From assembly GCA_963763135.1 (NCBI GenBank), contig CAVXNJ010000009.1:806001-870000 (forward strand): a DNA stretch of 64,000 nt. The letters run 5' to 3'. Shown here piece after piece: positions 54,717 to 63,207 of the stretch. This DNA comes from JANMZO01 sp963763135. Its GTDB lineage: Bacteria > Actinomycetota > Acidimicrobiia > Acidimicrobiales > JANYDT01. The notes below the pieces were generated by a model. That model was not told the origin of the DNA, made no database searches, and saw only the letters and a list, made by a program, of their open reading frames with translations. A program made the translations under genes and the position numbers. The number at the start of each line of letters is the position of its first letter. Position 1 is the stretch's first letter.

Positions 54717-56264
54717 ATGTCCCGGTTGGTGAACACAACACTGCAACGTTTGGCACCCTCGCAACGCTCGGGTTACTCAACCCTCATGCCGGCTCCGGGC
54801 GAGAGCGAGACCATGCGCGACGAGCTCGGGGGAGATCCGTCGGGATTGGCTCCGAACCGGGGAACGACGTTGCTGAGGCTGCTGCACGTTACCGACATGC
54901 ATGTCATGGATGCGGGGTCGCCGGCGCGGTCCGATTGGGTAGAAGCTCGAGCGTCGCAAACGAAGTGGCTCCCGCTGCTGCACATGGCTCGGCCGCATGA
55001 TCTCCTCGCCAACTGGGGGAGTGTCGCGTTCAGCCGCGCCATAGCGGAGAGCGATGACCCGGCCGACCTTGTCGTGTTTACGGGCGACAACATCGACAAT
55101 GCCCAGGTCAACGAACTTGATGCCTTCTTCGCCATGGCAGCCGGCGGTTCGTTTGCGTTCCCCTACGAGGGTCCGCAAAGTTCGAGCTGGGCGACCGACG
55201 CCCGCTCGGCCGCCCGGGAGTATCTGAATTCCGAGGGTCTCTGGCCGTTCTGGTTACCGGAGGGCGGAGTGCCCGACGGCTTCGGAACAACCCACGGGTT
55301 CCCGTTGGTGCCCGGTTTGATCGAAGCGGCGACCGCGGAGGCTTCGCTCGCCGGCGTGGGACGCCGCTGGTTGAGTGCGCTCGGCAACCACGACGTGATG
55401 CGACAGGGCACCGTGTATTCAAACCCGGAGCTTGAAGCCATCGCCACGGGCAGCTGGAGAGCGCTCGGAGCCCCGGTGGGATTTGACCCGGACGATCCGA
55501 TATCCGCCTATCTCGAAGACCCGACAGCTTTCTCCGACGGATATCCGAGGTTCGATGTTCCAGCGTTGGCCACGCGTCGCTCCATCAGCCGTGCCGAGTT
55601 CATAGGTGCACATATTGATCGGCGGGTCGGGGGCTTTACTGCCGCCGACTCCGGCGATTACGTGGTCGACTCCGATGGCTGTCGCCTGATTGTCATCGAC
55701 ACGAACCATCCCACCGGCCACTACCAGGGAAGCGTGGGGATTGCGCAACTCAACTGGCTGGGTGACCGGCTCCGGGAGGCCGTCGACCGTCCGGTGGTGG
55801 TGGCGAGCCATCACGGCAGCGTTGCGCTCGACAACACGTTTCGTGATCCGGTGCCGACAGATCGACGGTTGGCCGCCGATGTCGAGGAAGTCCTGTTGCG
55901 CTACGGAAACGTTGTGGCCTGGCTCGTCGGCCATCGCCACGTCAACCGAATTCGCCCGCTGAAGAACCCCGACCCATCGAAGGCCGGGTTGTGGGAGATC
56001 ACGACGGCGTCGGTGATCGATTTTCCGTGCCAGATCCGCGGGGTGTCGATCGTCAGGAGCGCCGACGGATCCGTAGGTGTACGTACTGAAGTGTTCGATC
56101 ACGACGCCTATCTGACGCATGCCCAGAACCTGGATGAGCGTTCCCTCGCGGCATGGCACCGCGAGATCGCGTTCAACACCGAACGCGTCTACTCGGGTCG
56201 GGAGTCGGCCCGGGAAGGCCGCCCCAGTGACCGCAATGCTTTTCTGGCCCGACCGCGTCGCTAG
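54717..56264 (+). CDS. TIGR03767-type metallophosphoesterase
   Basis: This 515-residue protein has the calcineurin-like metal motifs HVTDMHVMD, FTGDNIDN, GNHDV, ASHHGS and GHRHVNR, in order. Its N-terminal TTLQRLAPSQRSGYSTL and PGESETMR fit the actinobacterial TIGR03767 family. ATG at 54717 is chosen; an upstream start at 54678 adds residues with no family resemblance. It is divergent from the enolase-superfamily gene across 206 bp, where I see no other feature. The substrate is unknown. Confidence 0.83.
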   Translation: MSRLVNTTLQRLAPSQRSGYSTLMPAPGESETMRDELGGDPSGLAPNRGTTLLRLLHVTDMHVMDAGSPARSDWVEARASQTKWLPLLHMARPHDLLANWGSVAFSRAIAESDDPADLVVFTGDNIDNAQVNELDAFFAMAAGGSFAFPYEGPQSSSWATDARSAAREYLNSEGLWPFWLPEGGVPDGFGTTHGFPLVPGLIEAATAEASLAGVGRRWLSALGNHDVMRQGTVYSNPELEAIATGSWRALGAPVGFDPDDPISAYLEDPTAFSDGYPRFDVPALATRRSISRAEFIGAHIDRRVGGFTAADSGDYVVDSDGCRLIVIDTNHPTGHYQGSVGIAQLNWLGDRLREAVDRPVVVASHHGSVALDNTFRDPVPTDRRLAADVEEVLLRYGNVVAWLVGHRHVNRIRPLKNPDPSKAGLWEITTASVIDFPCQIRGVSIVRSADGSVGVRTEVFDHDAYLTHAQNLDERSLAAWHREIAFNTERVYSGRESAREGRPSDRNAFLARPRR

Positions 56265-56315
56265 TGGTCTGTCGCTGACCCCGGACCGGGTCGCATCGGC
56301 GAAACCGAACGGGAC

Positions 56316-59300
56316 TCAGCTGAGACCCGACATGGTGGCATCCAACTCGGCGATAAACACGTCGATGTCCGACCGCGAAATCACGATGGGCGGCTTGATC
56401 TTCAGCACGTTGTCAGCGGGTCCGTCGGTCGAGATGAGAATGCCCCGGTCTCGGAGTCCGTTCGCGATATCGGCCGCGAGTGTGGTGGCCGGGGCTTTGG
56501 ATTCGCGGTCTGTCACTAGGTCGACCCCGATGTACAGGCCCTGGCCCCGCACGTCGCCGATACATTCGAAGCGATCCTGCAACGCGCGCAAGCGGTCGAG
56601 AGCGTAGGACCCGACGTCCAAGGCGTTTGCCGGCAAACCCTCGGACTCGATCACATCGAGAACCGCCAGTCCGACCGCACACGAGACCGGGTTGCCGCCG
56701 AAGGTGTTGAAGTACTCCATGCCGTTTGCGAAACGTAGGGCAACGTCGGGGGTCGTCACCACGGCGCCAAGGGGGTGGCCGTTTCCGAACGGCTTACCGA
56801 TGGTCACGATGTCAGCGGTTGCTCCCTGCATTTCATAAGCCCACATACTTGTTCCCACGCGGCCGAGTCCGACCTGGACTTCATCGGCAATGCAGAGTCC
56901 GCCAGCGGCACGAACCCGGTCGAAGGATTCACGAAGAAAACCCTCTGGATACACGACCTGACCACCACACCCACTTATCGACTCGGCGATGAACGCCGCC
57001 GGCCCGCGGCTATCGGCACCGGGGCGATGAGCCGCAGAGATCTGCTCATCGATGAGTTTCGCGTATGCGTGACCGGACTCGGGACCGTACCCGGCGAAGG
57101 GCCCACGGTACGGGTCGGCGAGAGGTGTTATGTGAACATATGGTTTCGGTCCGGACCCACCCGCCCGATTGAATTTGTAAGGGCTCACATCGATGACTGC
57201 TGCGGTGTTTCCGTGGTACGCCCAGTCGAGACAGATGACGTCCTCGCGCCCAGTGACAGTGCGGGCCATCCGTAACGCCAACTCGTTCGCCTCGGACCCG
57301 GAATTCACGAAATAGACAACCGATAGCGGGTCAGGCAATGTCGCAACCAGACGATCGGCGAGATCAAGCATGTTGGTGTGTAGATAGCGGGTATTCGTGT
57401 TGAGTGCCGACGCCTGGTCGGCCAAGGCCTTTACAACGCGTGGGTTCGCATGCCCGACGTGGCAGACGTTGTTGACCAGGTCAAGGTAACCCCTCCCGCG
57501 GTGGTCGAACAGGTAGGTGCCCTCGCCCCGAACCATGTGCAACTTGCGGCGGTAGCTCGTCGAAAGTGAGGGTCCGATTCTTCGGGAGCGTCGCGCCATC
57601 AGGGCCTCGGCCGAGTCGGATGGCACTTCCGGTTTGAACGACTCGGGCGAGAGCCTGAGCAGCATGTTCGGGTCGGGGGACAGTGATTGCCAGATGGTCC
57701 AGCGACTTGGCTCACCCGCTCCCTCGAAGTTGCCCTCGGAGTCGAGCAGATCGGTGATGAGCTGCACGTGGACGTGTGGCGCCCAACCCCCGTTGACCGT
57801 GTCGTCGCCGACAAAACCCACGACCTCTCCCGCTTTGACCATCTGCCCGGGCTCGACGAGCGTGAGGGTTCGTCGGGACAGATGGCCATAAAGCACGTAG
57901 AACACCGGGCCGTCGGATCCGACGCAGTGCTCAAGGATCACCGTTGGTCCGTAGTCGTACCGAGCAGCGTTGTCGACGACGAACTTCACGGTCCCGTCGA
58001 GCATGGCGTGGACAGCGGTGTCGGTTTCGCAGAAGAGGTCGATACCAAGGTGGACGGATCTCGGCTCCGGGGCGTCAGTTCGAAACTGGTCCCCTTTGTA
58101 GACGTTTCGGTCTTCTCCGTACGCGCCAAGGGCGAACCTGGCGCCCGCTTCGTGCAACACGCCTCGCAGCCACGTCCAATACTTAGCGGAGTCGCCGGCA
58201 AACTCCATTCCGGGTGAACCCTCGAGCAGCTGAAGAAAGACCCGCGCCTCGCGGCGTAGGTCGCGCCCGAAGATCGACTTCGGTTGGCATTCGGGAGATT
58301 GCAGCCAGGCCCGGACCTCGGCCGACTCTGGGACCGGTTCGATACCGGCTGCGTCGCGTGCCGCAAAGTGGAGGAAATCGGCCCGGAGCCCCATGAGCCG
58401 GCGCAGAAGCCGCAACGCCGGAGCCTGGGAGATCACCAGATACGGATCTACGGGACCACCGGCGGCTGCCGTGGTCCGACTCGACGAGATTGCAATGCTC
58501 ATGGCAAGTCGGGCGGCCACCAAGTCGAACAACACCGAGAGCTCCGAAGGGTCGAGAGGGAACTCCTGCGTGAACGCGGTGATTACCGGTTTCGCCGTCG
58601 CCACGATGTCGTCACAATCAAGGAGCGCATAGGCGAGCGCTATGGCCAGCTCATTGACGATGTGACCATGCGCCATGTCGCCGAAATCGATCAGGCCTGA
58701 GATGCGCTCGCCGTCGACGAGCACGTTGTAGTCGTTTGCATCCTGGTGGATCACGCCGACTCGGAGTCTGACAAGTTGGGGCAGGACGCGCAGGCGGTGC
58801 CGCTCAAACGCCGCGCACACAAGTTCCCGGTCTTCGGGGAGGGTCACGTGTTCAGCAAGCGCGCGTACCGATTGGGCGTTGCTGAGATTCCACATGAACT
58901 CCGGTCGGTGGGCGGCGGGATGTCCAAATGACTGAAAGGCACGCGTGACACGTCCGAGAAAGCTGCCGAGATCGAACAGCACAGCGGTTGTCTTGGGGGA
59001 TTCGGCGAGTGGGTGACCGTCGAGGCAGGTCACGATGCGAACACGAAGCGGTCCCTGCGAAGTCGTGACCGTCACCATCGTTTTGCCGTCGAGTGCCGGG
59101 ACGATTCGCGGAACGGCCAGGGTCGAATCCGCCTCGGCCAGGTGCGCCAGAGCGGCAATCTGGAGGTGAAGGGCCGAGTCGGGTTCTCCGGGATTGGCGA
59201 GTTTCACGATTAAACGACCGGTGTCGGTTGTCAACATGATGTTCTGGTCACGTTCCGACACCAAAGCACCGGCCGTTCCCGTCAATCCGAATGCGGATCG

Positions 59301-59435
59301 CACGATCAGCTCCACTTCCGACAGAGGCAACGCCGGTGCAGGCATCTCAAAGACACCGTTCGCATCGTCATTGCGCTCGTCGGTGCGCTCGTCAATGGGA
59401 GTGAATGCGCCGGAGCTGCTTGGTCGAAGGGGCAT
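56316..59435 (-). CDS. Three-domain fusion: APH/hydroxylysine-kinase-like, LytM (M23)-like and class III PLP phospho-lyase-like
   Basis: This 1039-residue protein has an N-terminal APH-type kinase (Lys78, catalytic HQDAND at about 230-235, then LIDFGD). A middle LytM/M23 fold keeps HLGID (about 462-466) and HVHVQ (about 554-558) metal ligands. The C-terminal class III aminotransferase (about 617-1030) has VNSGSEANE and the Lys in GKPFGNGHP. Hydroxylysine kinase plus 5-phosphohydroxylysine or phosphoethanolamine phospho-lyase fusions are known in bacteria, so phosphorylation then phospho-elimination of an amino alcohol is the best guess. ATG at 59435 is given; ATG at 59459 is possible. Confidence 0.85.
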   Translation of the reverse strand: MPLRPSSSGAFTPIDERTDERNDDANGVFEMPAPALPLSEVELIVRSAFGLTGTAGALVSERDQNIMLTTDTGRLIVKLANPGEPDSALHLQIAALAHLAEADSTLAVPRIVPALDGKTMVTVTTSQGPLRVRIVTCLDGHPLAESPKTTAVLFDLGSFLGRVTRAFQSFGHPAAHRPEFMWNLSNAQSVRALAEHVTLPEDRELVCAAFERHRLRVLPQLVRLRVGVIHQDANDYNVLVDGERISGLIDFGDMAHGHIVNELAIALAYALLDCDDIVATAKPVITAFTQEFPLDPSELSVLFDLVAARLAMSIAISSSRTTAAAGGPVDPYLVISQAPALRLLRRLMGLRADFLHFAARDAAGIEPVPESAEVRAWLQSPECQPKSIFGRDLRREARVFLQLLEGSPGMEFAGDSAKYWTWLRGVLHEAGARFALGAYGEDRNVYKGDQFRTDAPEPRSVHLGIDLFCETDTAVHAMLDGTVKFVVDNAARYDYGPTVILEHCVGSDGPVFYVLYGHLSRRTLTLVEPGQMVKAGEVVGFVGDDTVNGGWAPHVHVQLITDLLDSEGNFEGAGEPSRWTIWQSLSPDPNMLLRLSPESFKPEVPSDSAEALMARRSRRIGPSLSTSYRRKLHMVRGEGTYLFDHRGRGYLDLVNNVCHVGHANPRVVKALADQASALNTNTRYLHTNMLDLADRLVATLPDPLSVVYFVNSGSEANELALRMARTVTGREDVICLDWAYHGNTAAVIDVSPYKFNRAGGSGPKPYVHITPLADPYRGPFAGYGPESGHAYAKLIDEQISAAHRPGADSRGPAAFIAESISGCGGQVVYPEGFLRESFDRVRAAGGLCIADEVQVGLGRVGTSMWAYEMQGATADIVTIGKPFGNGHPLGAVVTTPDVALRFANGMEYFNTFGGNPVSCAVGLAVLDVIESEGLPANALDVGSYALDRLRALQDRFECIGDVRGQGLYIGVDLVTDRESKAPATTLAADIANGLRDRGILISTDGPADNVLKIKPPIVISRSDIDVFIAELDATMSGLS

Positions 59436-59640
59436 GCGAGGAATGTACCGCCAATGCACACCGTGGCGGATCTCGGGACGGGAGACACGGTTGTCGTCGT
59501 GGCGTGCATTCTGTGGTTTTTGCCGTCGGAATATCCCTCCGGAGTGGCGTACGGTTTACCTCATTGTCAAGCAGGATGTCGTCGTTGGGGCGTGACAGGG
59601 CGCTATTCCTGTGCCACGATCGGTGGGAGGGGGCAGTGGA

Positions 59641-60277
59641 ATGATCAAAGTCTTGATAGTCGATGATCATCTCGTGGTTGCGGAGACTCTGGCGGTGACG
59701 CTCGGCGACCATGGCGATATCTCGGTAGTGGGGATAGCGCAGAGCGGGCGTCAGGGCATAGAGATGATCCAGCGCCTAAATCCCGACGTGGCAGTGGTCG
59801 ACTTTCGGTTACCTGATATGTCGGGTTCGGAGGTAATCCGCCAGTTGACAGACCTTGGGAGTCAATGTCGATGCGTTGTGCTCACCGGCACTGGATTGGA
59901 CCGGGCGTTCCTGGAATCGATCGAAGCGGGCGCGGCGGGATTCGTCACCAAAGACCAACGTTTCGACGAAGTACTCGACGCGGTGATTGCGGCTTCACAG
60001 GGAGAAGTCCGTTTCCCTCCGGCCTTGCTGTCCAGGGTGTTACCGGAGTTACGTCGAGGATCAAACTCCACGTGGCGACTCACCCCACGCGAACGAAGCG
60101 TTCTTCAACTGCTTGCGCTCGGTCGCTCAAACATGGAGATCGCCGAAAACCTGGCGATCACGACCAACACCGTTCGTAACCATGTCGCCAACGTGCTCAT
60201 GAAGCTCGAAGCACGGGTCGCGTGGTGAGGCGGTTGCGATCGCCACCCGAGAAGGTCTGGTCAGCGTCGAGACCTGA
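59641..60277 (+). pseudogene. LuxR/NarL-type response regulator, frameshifted near the C terminus
   Basis: The receiver domain (DDHLVVAETLAVTLG, Asp in VVDFRLPDMSGSE, Lys in VTKDQRF) is followed by a LuxR HTH (TPRERSVLQLLALGRSNMEIAENL, then TVRNHVANVLMKL). The frame ends at 60228 with an odd LEARVAW. Removing one G from GGG near 60217 restores KLEARSRGEAVAIATREGLVSVET, the usual HTH ending, with a stop at 60277. GGAGG precedes the ATG at 59641. It converges with its likely kinase gene. A sequencing error near a contig join is the probable cause. Confidence 0.78.
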
Positions 60278-60309
60278 GCGCACCCCGGCCGCTGGCCGAC
60301 GTCGCGGTG

Positions 60310-60690
60310 TCAGGTGTAAAAGGGTTCGACCGGGACCATCGCGTTTCGCGGTATCCGGATGAACACCGACGTGCCGTGCCCGGGGGATGACATGATCTCG
60401 CACCGCCCGCCGAGGCTGCGGGCGCGCTCCGTCATGCTCCTGATTCCGAGGTGGCCCGCGGAATACTTGGAGAAGTTCTCCGGATCACCACCCACCCCGT
60501 CGTCGTCGATCTCGACGATGATGTCGGTCTTCGTCTCCGAAAGCGAAATGGTGAGGGTCGTGGCGTCGGCGTGTTTGGCCGCGTTGGCGAGCGCTTCCTG
60601 CGCTATCCGGAACAGGATTTGGGTTGCTCCGATATCAACGTTGGAACGGATCTGGTCGTAGAGCACGACCTCTACGGACGGGCCGAGAAG
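60310..60690 (-). pseudogene. NarL-type sensor histidine kinase, 3' fragment
   Basis: About 125 residues encode the C-terminal part of a HisKA_3-type kinase: ILFRIAQEALANAAKHADA (N box), VEIDDDGVGG (G1) and AGHLGIRSMTERARSLGG (G2). It converges with the LuxR regulator gene and should be its partner. The dimerisation and sensor parts are missing: upstream of about 60690 the frame changes into an unrelated monooxygenase without a stop, which I read as an assembly junction. Confidence 0.75.
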
Positions 60691-61161
60691 TATCAAGGCG
60701 CAATTGTCGGAGCCGGATGAGAACGGCCAGCGGCCGTTCGAAATGTAACCGCCTTCGACCTTCTTCGCCTTACCGGTCGGGATGTAGGGCGATGCGATCA
60801 GCACATCCGGATCGTCACCCCAGACGTCGAGGCAAGCCCGCTCATCATAGAACCCCATATGGAAGGCGTGCACGGCGATGACGCCGTATGCGAAGCCCAT
60901 GGAGGGATCGCCCTTCGCCAGCGAGATCAAGACGTCCGTGAAAACGGACGGGCTCATTTCATAGCCGCCATAGCGCTTCGGCTGAATAGCGAAAGATACC
61001 CGCCTCGCGCACCTTTGCGATGGTGTCCTCCGTGAGACGGCGGCGCGTCGCGATGCTTGGCGGCGTTTTCCCGAAGATACGGCACCAAGGCCTCGGCGCG
61101 CTCACGCATCATTTGCGGGAGTTGGGGCGAGAGATTCGCCGGCGGAATCGTGTGGGCTCAT
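60690..61161 (-). pseudogene. HsaA-like flavin-dependent monooxygenase, N-terminal fragment with several frameshifts
   Basis: In order on the minus strand, pieces read MMRERAEALVPYLREN, LTEDTIAKVREAGIFRY, PKRYGGYEMSPSVF and DVWGDDPDVLIASPY with GRWPFSSGSDNCALI, the N-terminal half of an acyl-CoA-dehydrogenase-fold hydroxylase such as HsaA. At least three frame changes are needed within 470 bp. ATG at 61161 starts the first piece. The gene stops being recognisable where the kinase fragment begins, so it is truncated by the junction. The source looks proteobacterial. Confidence 0.65.
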
Positions 61162-61283
61162 ATCGTCCTCCCTGGGTCTTATCTTTGGACCCACTCTAAA
61201 GGCAAATCCGCAATGAGTCATCAGGCTAGGCGGGTACGGACGAATTGCGGCGTGAGTTACGCTTGAAGGTAACGCACGCCGCC

Positions 61284-61316
61284 TAGAGCCTTTCCCGATC
61301 GGATAAGAAAGGCTCT
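61284..61316 (-). terminator. Hairpin downstream of the ETF-QO gene (alphaproteobacterial style)
   Basis: AGAGCCTTTC and GAAAGGCTCT flank a 12-nt loop. This form of AGAGCCTTTC palindrome is familiar from Rhizobiales-type genomes and differs from the hairpins in the first 60 kb. Confidence 0.5.
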
Positions 61317-61330
61317 CATTCAAGAGTGTA

Positions 61331-61378
61331 GAGCATCATTCACCGATCAATCTGAAGTCGATTGATCGGATGATGCTC
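61331..61378. repeat. REP-like long palindrome next to the ETF-QO stop
   Basis: GAGCATCAT and ATGATGCTC, with inner CCGATCAAT/ATTGATCGG, make an 18-bp near-perfect stem ending 5 bp from the ETF-QO stop. Palindromes with GAGCATCAT arms are common in intergenic regions of Rhizobiales, which supports a foreign source for this end. Confidence 0.55.
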
Positions 61379-61382
61379 CAGG

Positions 61383-63066
61383 TTACATGTTCGGATAATT
61401 CGGGCCGCCGCCGCCCTCCGGCACCACCCAGGTGATGTTCTGCGACGGGTCCTTGATATCGCAGGTCTTGCAATGAACGCAGTTCTGCGCGTTGATCTGG
61501 AAGCGCGGCTCGTCGGTATCATGCGCCGACCACTTCATAGACGCCCGGCCGGGCAATAGCGCTGCGCCGGTTCGCCCAGGTCGGCAGGTTGACGCGGATC
61601 GGCACTGCTCGGGTCCTTCAGCGTCAGATGGATCGGCTGGTCTTCCTCGTGATTGGTGTTCGACAGGAAGACACTGGTCAGCTTGTCGAAGCTGAACACC
61701 CCATCGGGCTTGGGATAGAGGATTTCCTTGTGCTTGGCGGCGGGTTCGGTTGCCTCAGCATCCGTCTTGCCATGCTTCAGGCTGCCGAAGCCGCTGAAAA
61801 ACGAGAGGCCGGAGAACAGAGTGTTCGTCCACATATCGAGCGCGCCCGGCGGGATGCCGATAAAAGTGCCCAGCTTCGACCAGAGCGGCTTTACGTTGCG
61901 GACAAGTTTGAGGTCCTTGCCGACCCACGTATTGCGCCAGCCATTTTCATACGCGTCGAGGCCGTTGCTTGGTGCGCCATGCTGCAGCGATTCAAACGCG
62001 GCTTCGGCGGCGAGCATGCCCGTCTTCATCGCATTGTGGCTGCCCTTGATGCGGGGCACGTTCACGAAGACCCGCCGAGCAACCAATGAGGGCGCCCCCA
62101 GGGAACGAAACCTTCGGCACTGATTGCCGAGCCGCCTTCGGTGATGGCGCGCGCGCCGTAGGAAAGGCGCTTGCCGCCTTCCAGATGTTTGCGCACATCC
62201 GGGTGCAGCTTCATGCGCTGGAATTCGTCAAACGGCGACAAATACGGGTTCTTGTAGTTCAGGTGAACGACGAAACCGACTGCGATCAAATTCTCGCCGA
62301 AATGATAGAGAAACGAGCCGCCGCCGGTGGTGGCGTTCAACGGCCAGCCCATCGTGTGCTGCACCAGGCCCGGCTTGTGCTTGCCCGGCGCCGCTTCCCA
62401 AAGTTCCTTGATGCCGATGCCGAATTTGGCGGGTTCTTTGCCCTCATCGAGACCGTATTTGCGGATCAGCTGTTTGGACAGCGAGCCGCGCACGCCCTCG
62501 CCGATCAATGTGTATTTCGCGAAGATATCGATGCCGGGCGTGTAGTCGCCCTTCGGCTCGCCATCGCGGCCGACGCCCATGTCGCCGATGCGTACGCCCT
62601 TCACTGCGCCCGCATCGTCGTAAAGCGTCGCGACGGCGGCGAAGCCGGGATAAATTTCAACGCCGAGGTCTTCGGCCTGTGTCGCGAGCCAACGCGCAAC
62701 CGCGCCCAGCGACACAATGTAATTGCCGTGATTGTTCATCAAAGGCGGCATCAGGAAGTTCGGCGCCGTCAGCGACCCCGATGGCCCGAGGAACAGGAAC
62801 TTGTCTTCCGTCACCAGGGTCTCGATCGGCGCGCCGCGCTCTTTCCAATCCGGAATGAGTTCGTTCAGCGCTTTCGGGTCGATCACCGCGCCGGAGAGAA
62901 TATGGGCGCCGACTTCGGAGCCCTTTTCCAGAATGGCGACGGAAATCTCCGTGCCCGCTTCCGCCGCCAATTGTTTCAGGCGAATGCCCGCCGCCAGACC
63001 AGCCGGTCCGGCGCCGACGATCACGACGTCATATTCCATCGACTCGCGTTCAACGTCGTCAACCAT
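61383..63066 (-). pseudogene. Electron transfer flavoprotein-ubiquinone oxidoreductase with multiple frameshifts
   Basis: The start ATG at 63066 (MVDDVERESMEYDVVIVGAG) leads into an FAD-binding domain, then GGSFLYHFGENLIAVGFVVHLNYKNP, SVPKVSFPGGALIGCSAG, VNVPRIKGSHNAMKTG and a C-terminal [4Fe-4S] ferredoxin part (NCVHCKTCDIKDP) ending NYPNM at 61383. The pieces lie in different frames with breaks near 62135, 62070, 61610 and 61550; together they give the normal length of about 556 residues. The protein moves electrons from ETF to ubiquinone in the inner membrane. Ubiquinone use and the sequence style fit Alphaproteobacteria, not the actinobacterial first part. Confidence 0.82.
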
Positions 63067-63207
63067 CAGTCCCGAAACCCCATGCCAACCAAGCGCCAGC
63101 ACACCTTGCAATGCTAGCCATTTACGCTTCTCGAATTACACTGGACGAAGGTCAAGGCCGAAACATTCGGCTAAAAGGCCTATTGGCCTCAATATCCGTC
63201 AGGATTC

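Noticed and set aside
60310..60957. A genuine monooxygenase-kinase fusion protein
   Set aside because: Both parts are truncated at the join, the monooxygenase is frameshifted upstream, and the flanking DNA changes lineage. Chimera is more likely.
62086..63117. Long plus-strand frame opposite the ETF-QO gene
   Set aside because: It is antisense to a conserved flavoprotein and shows no family features.
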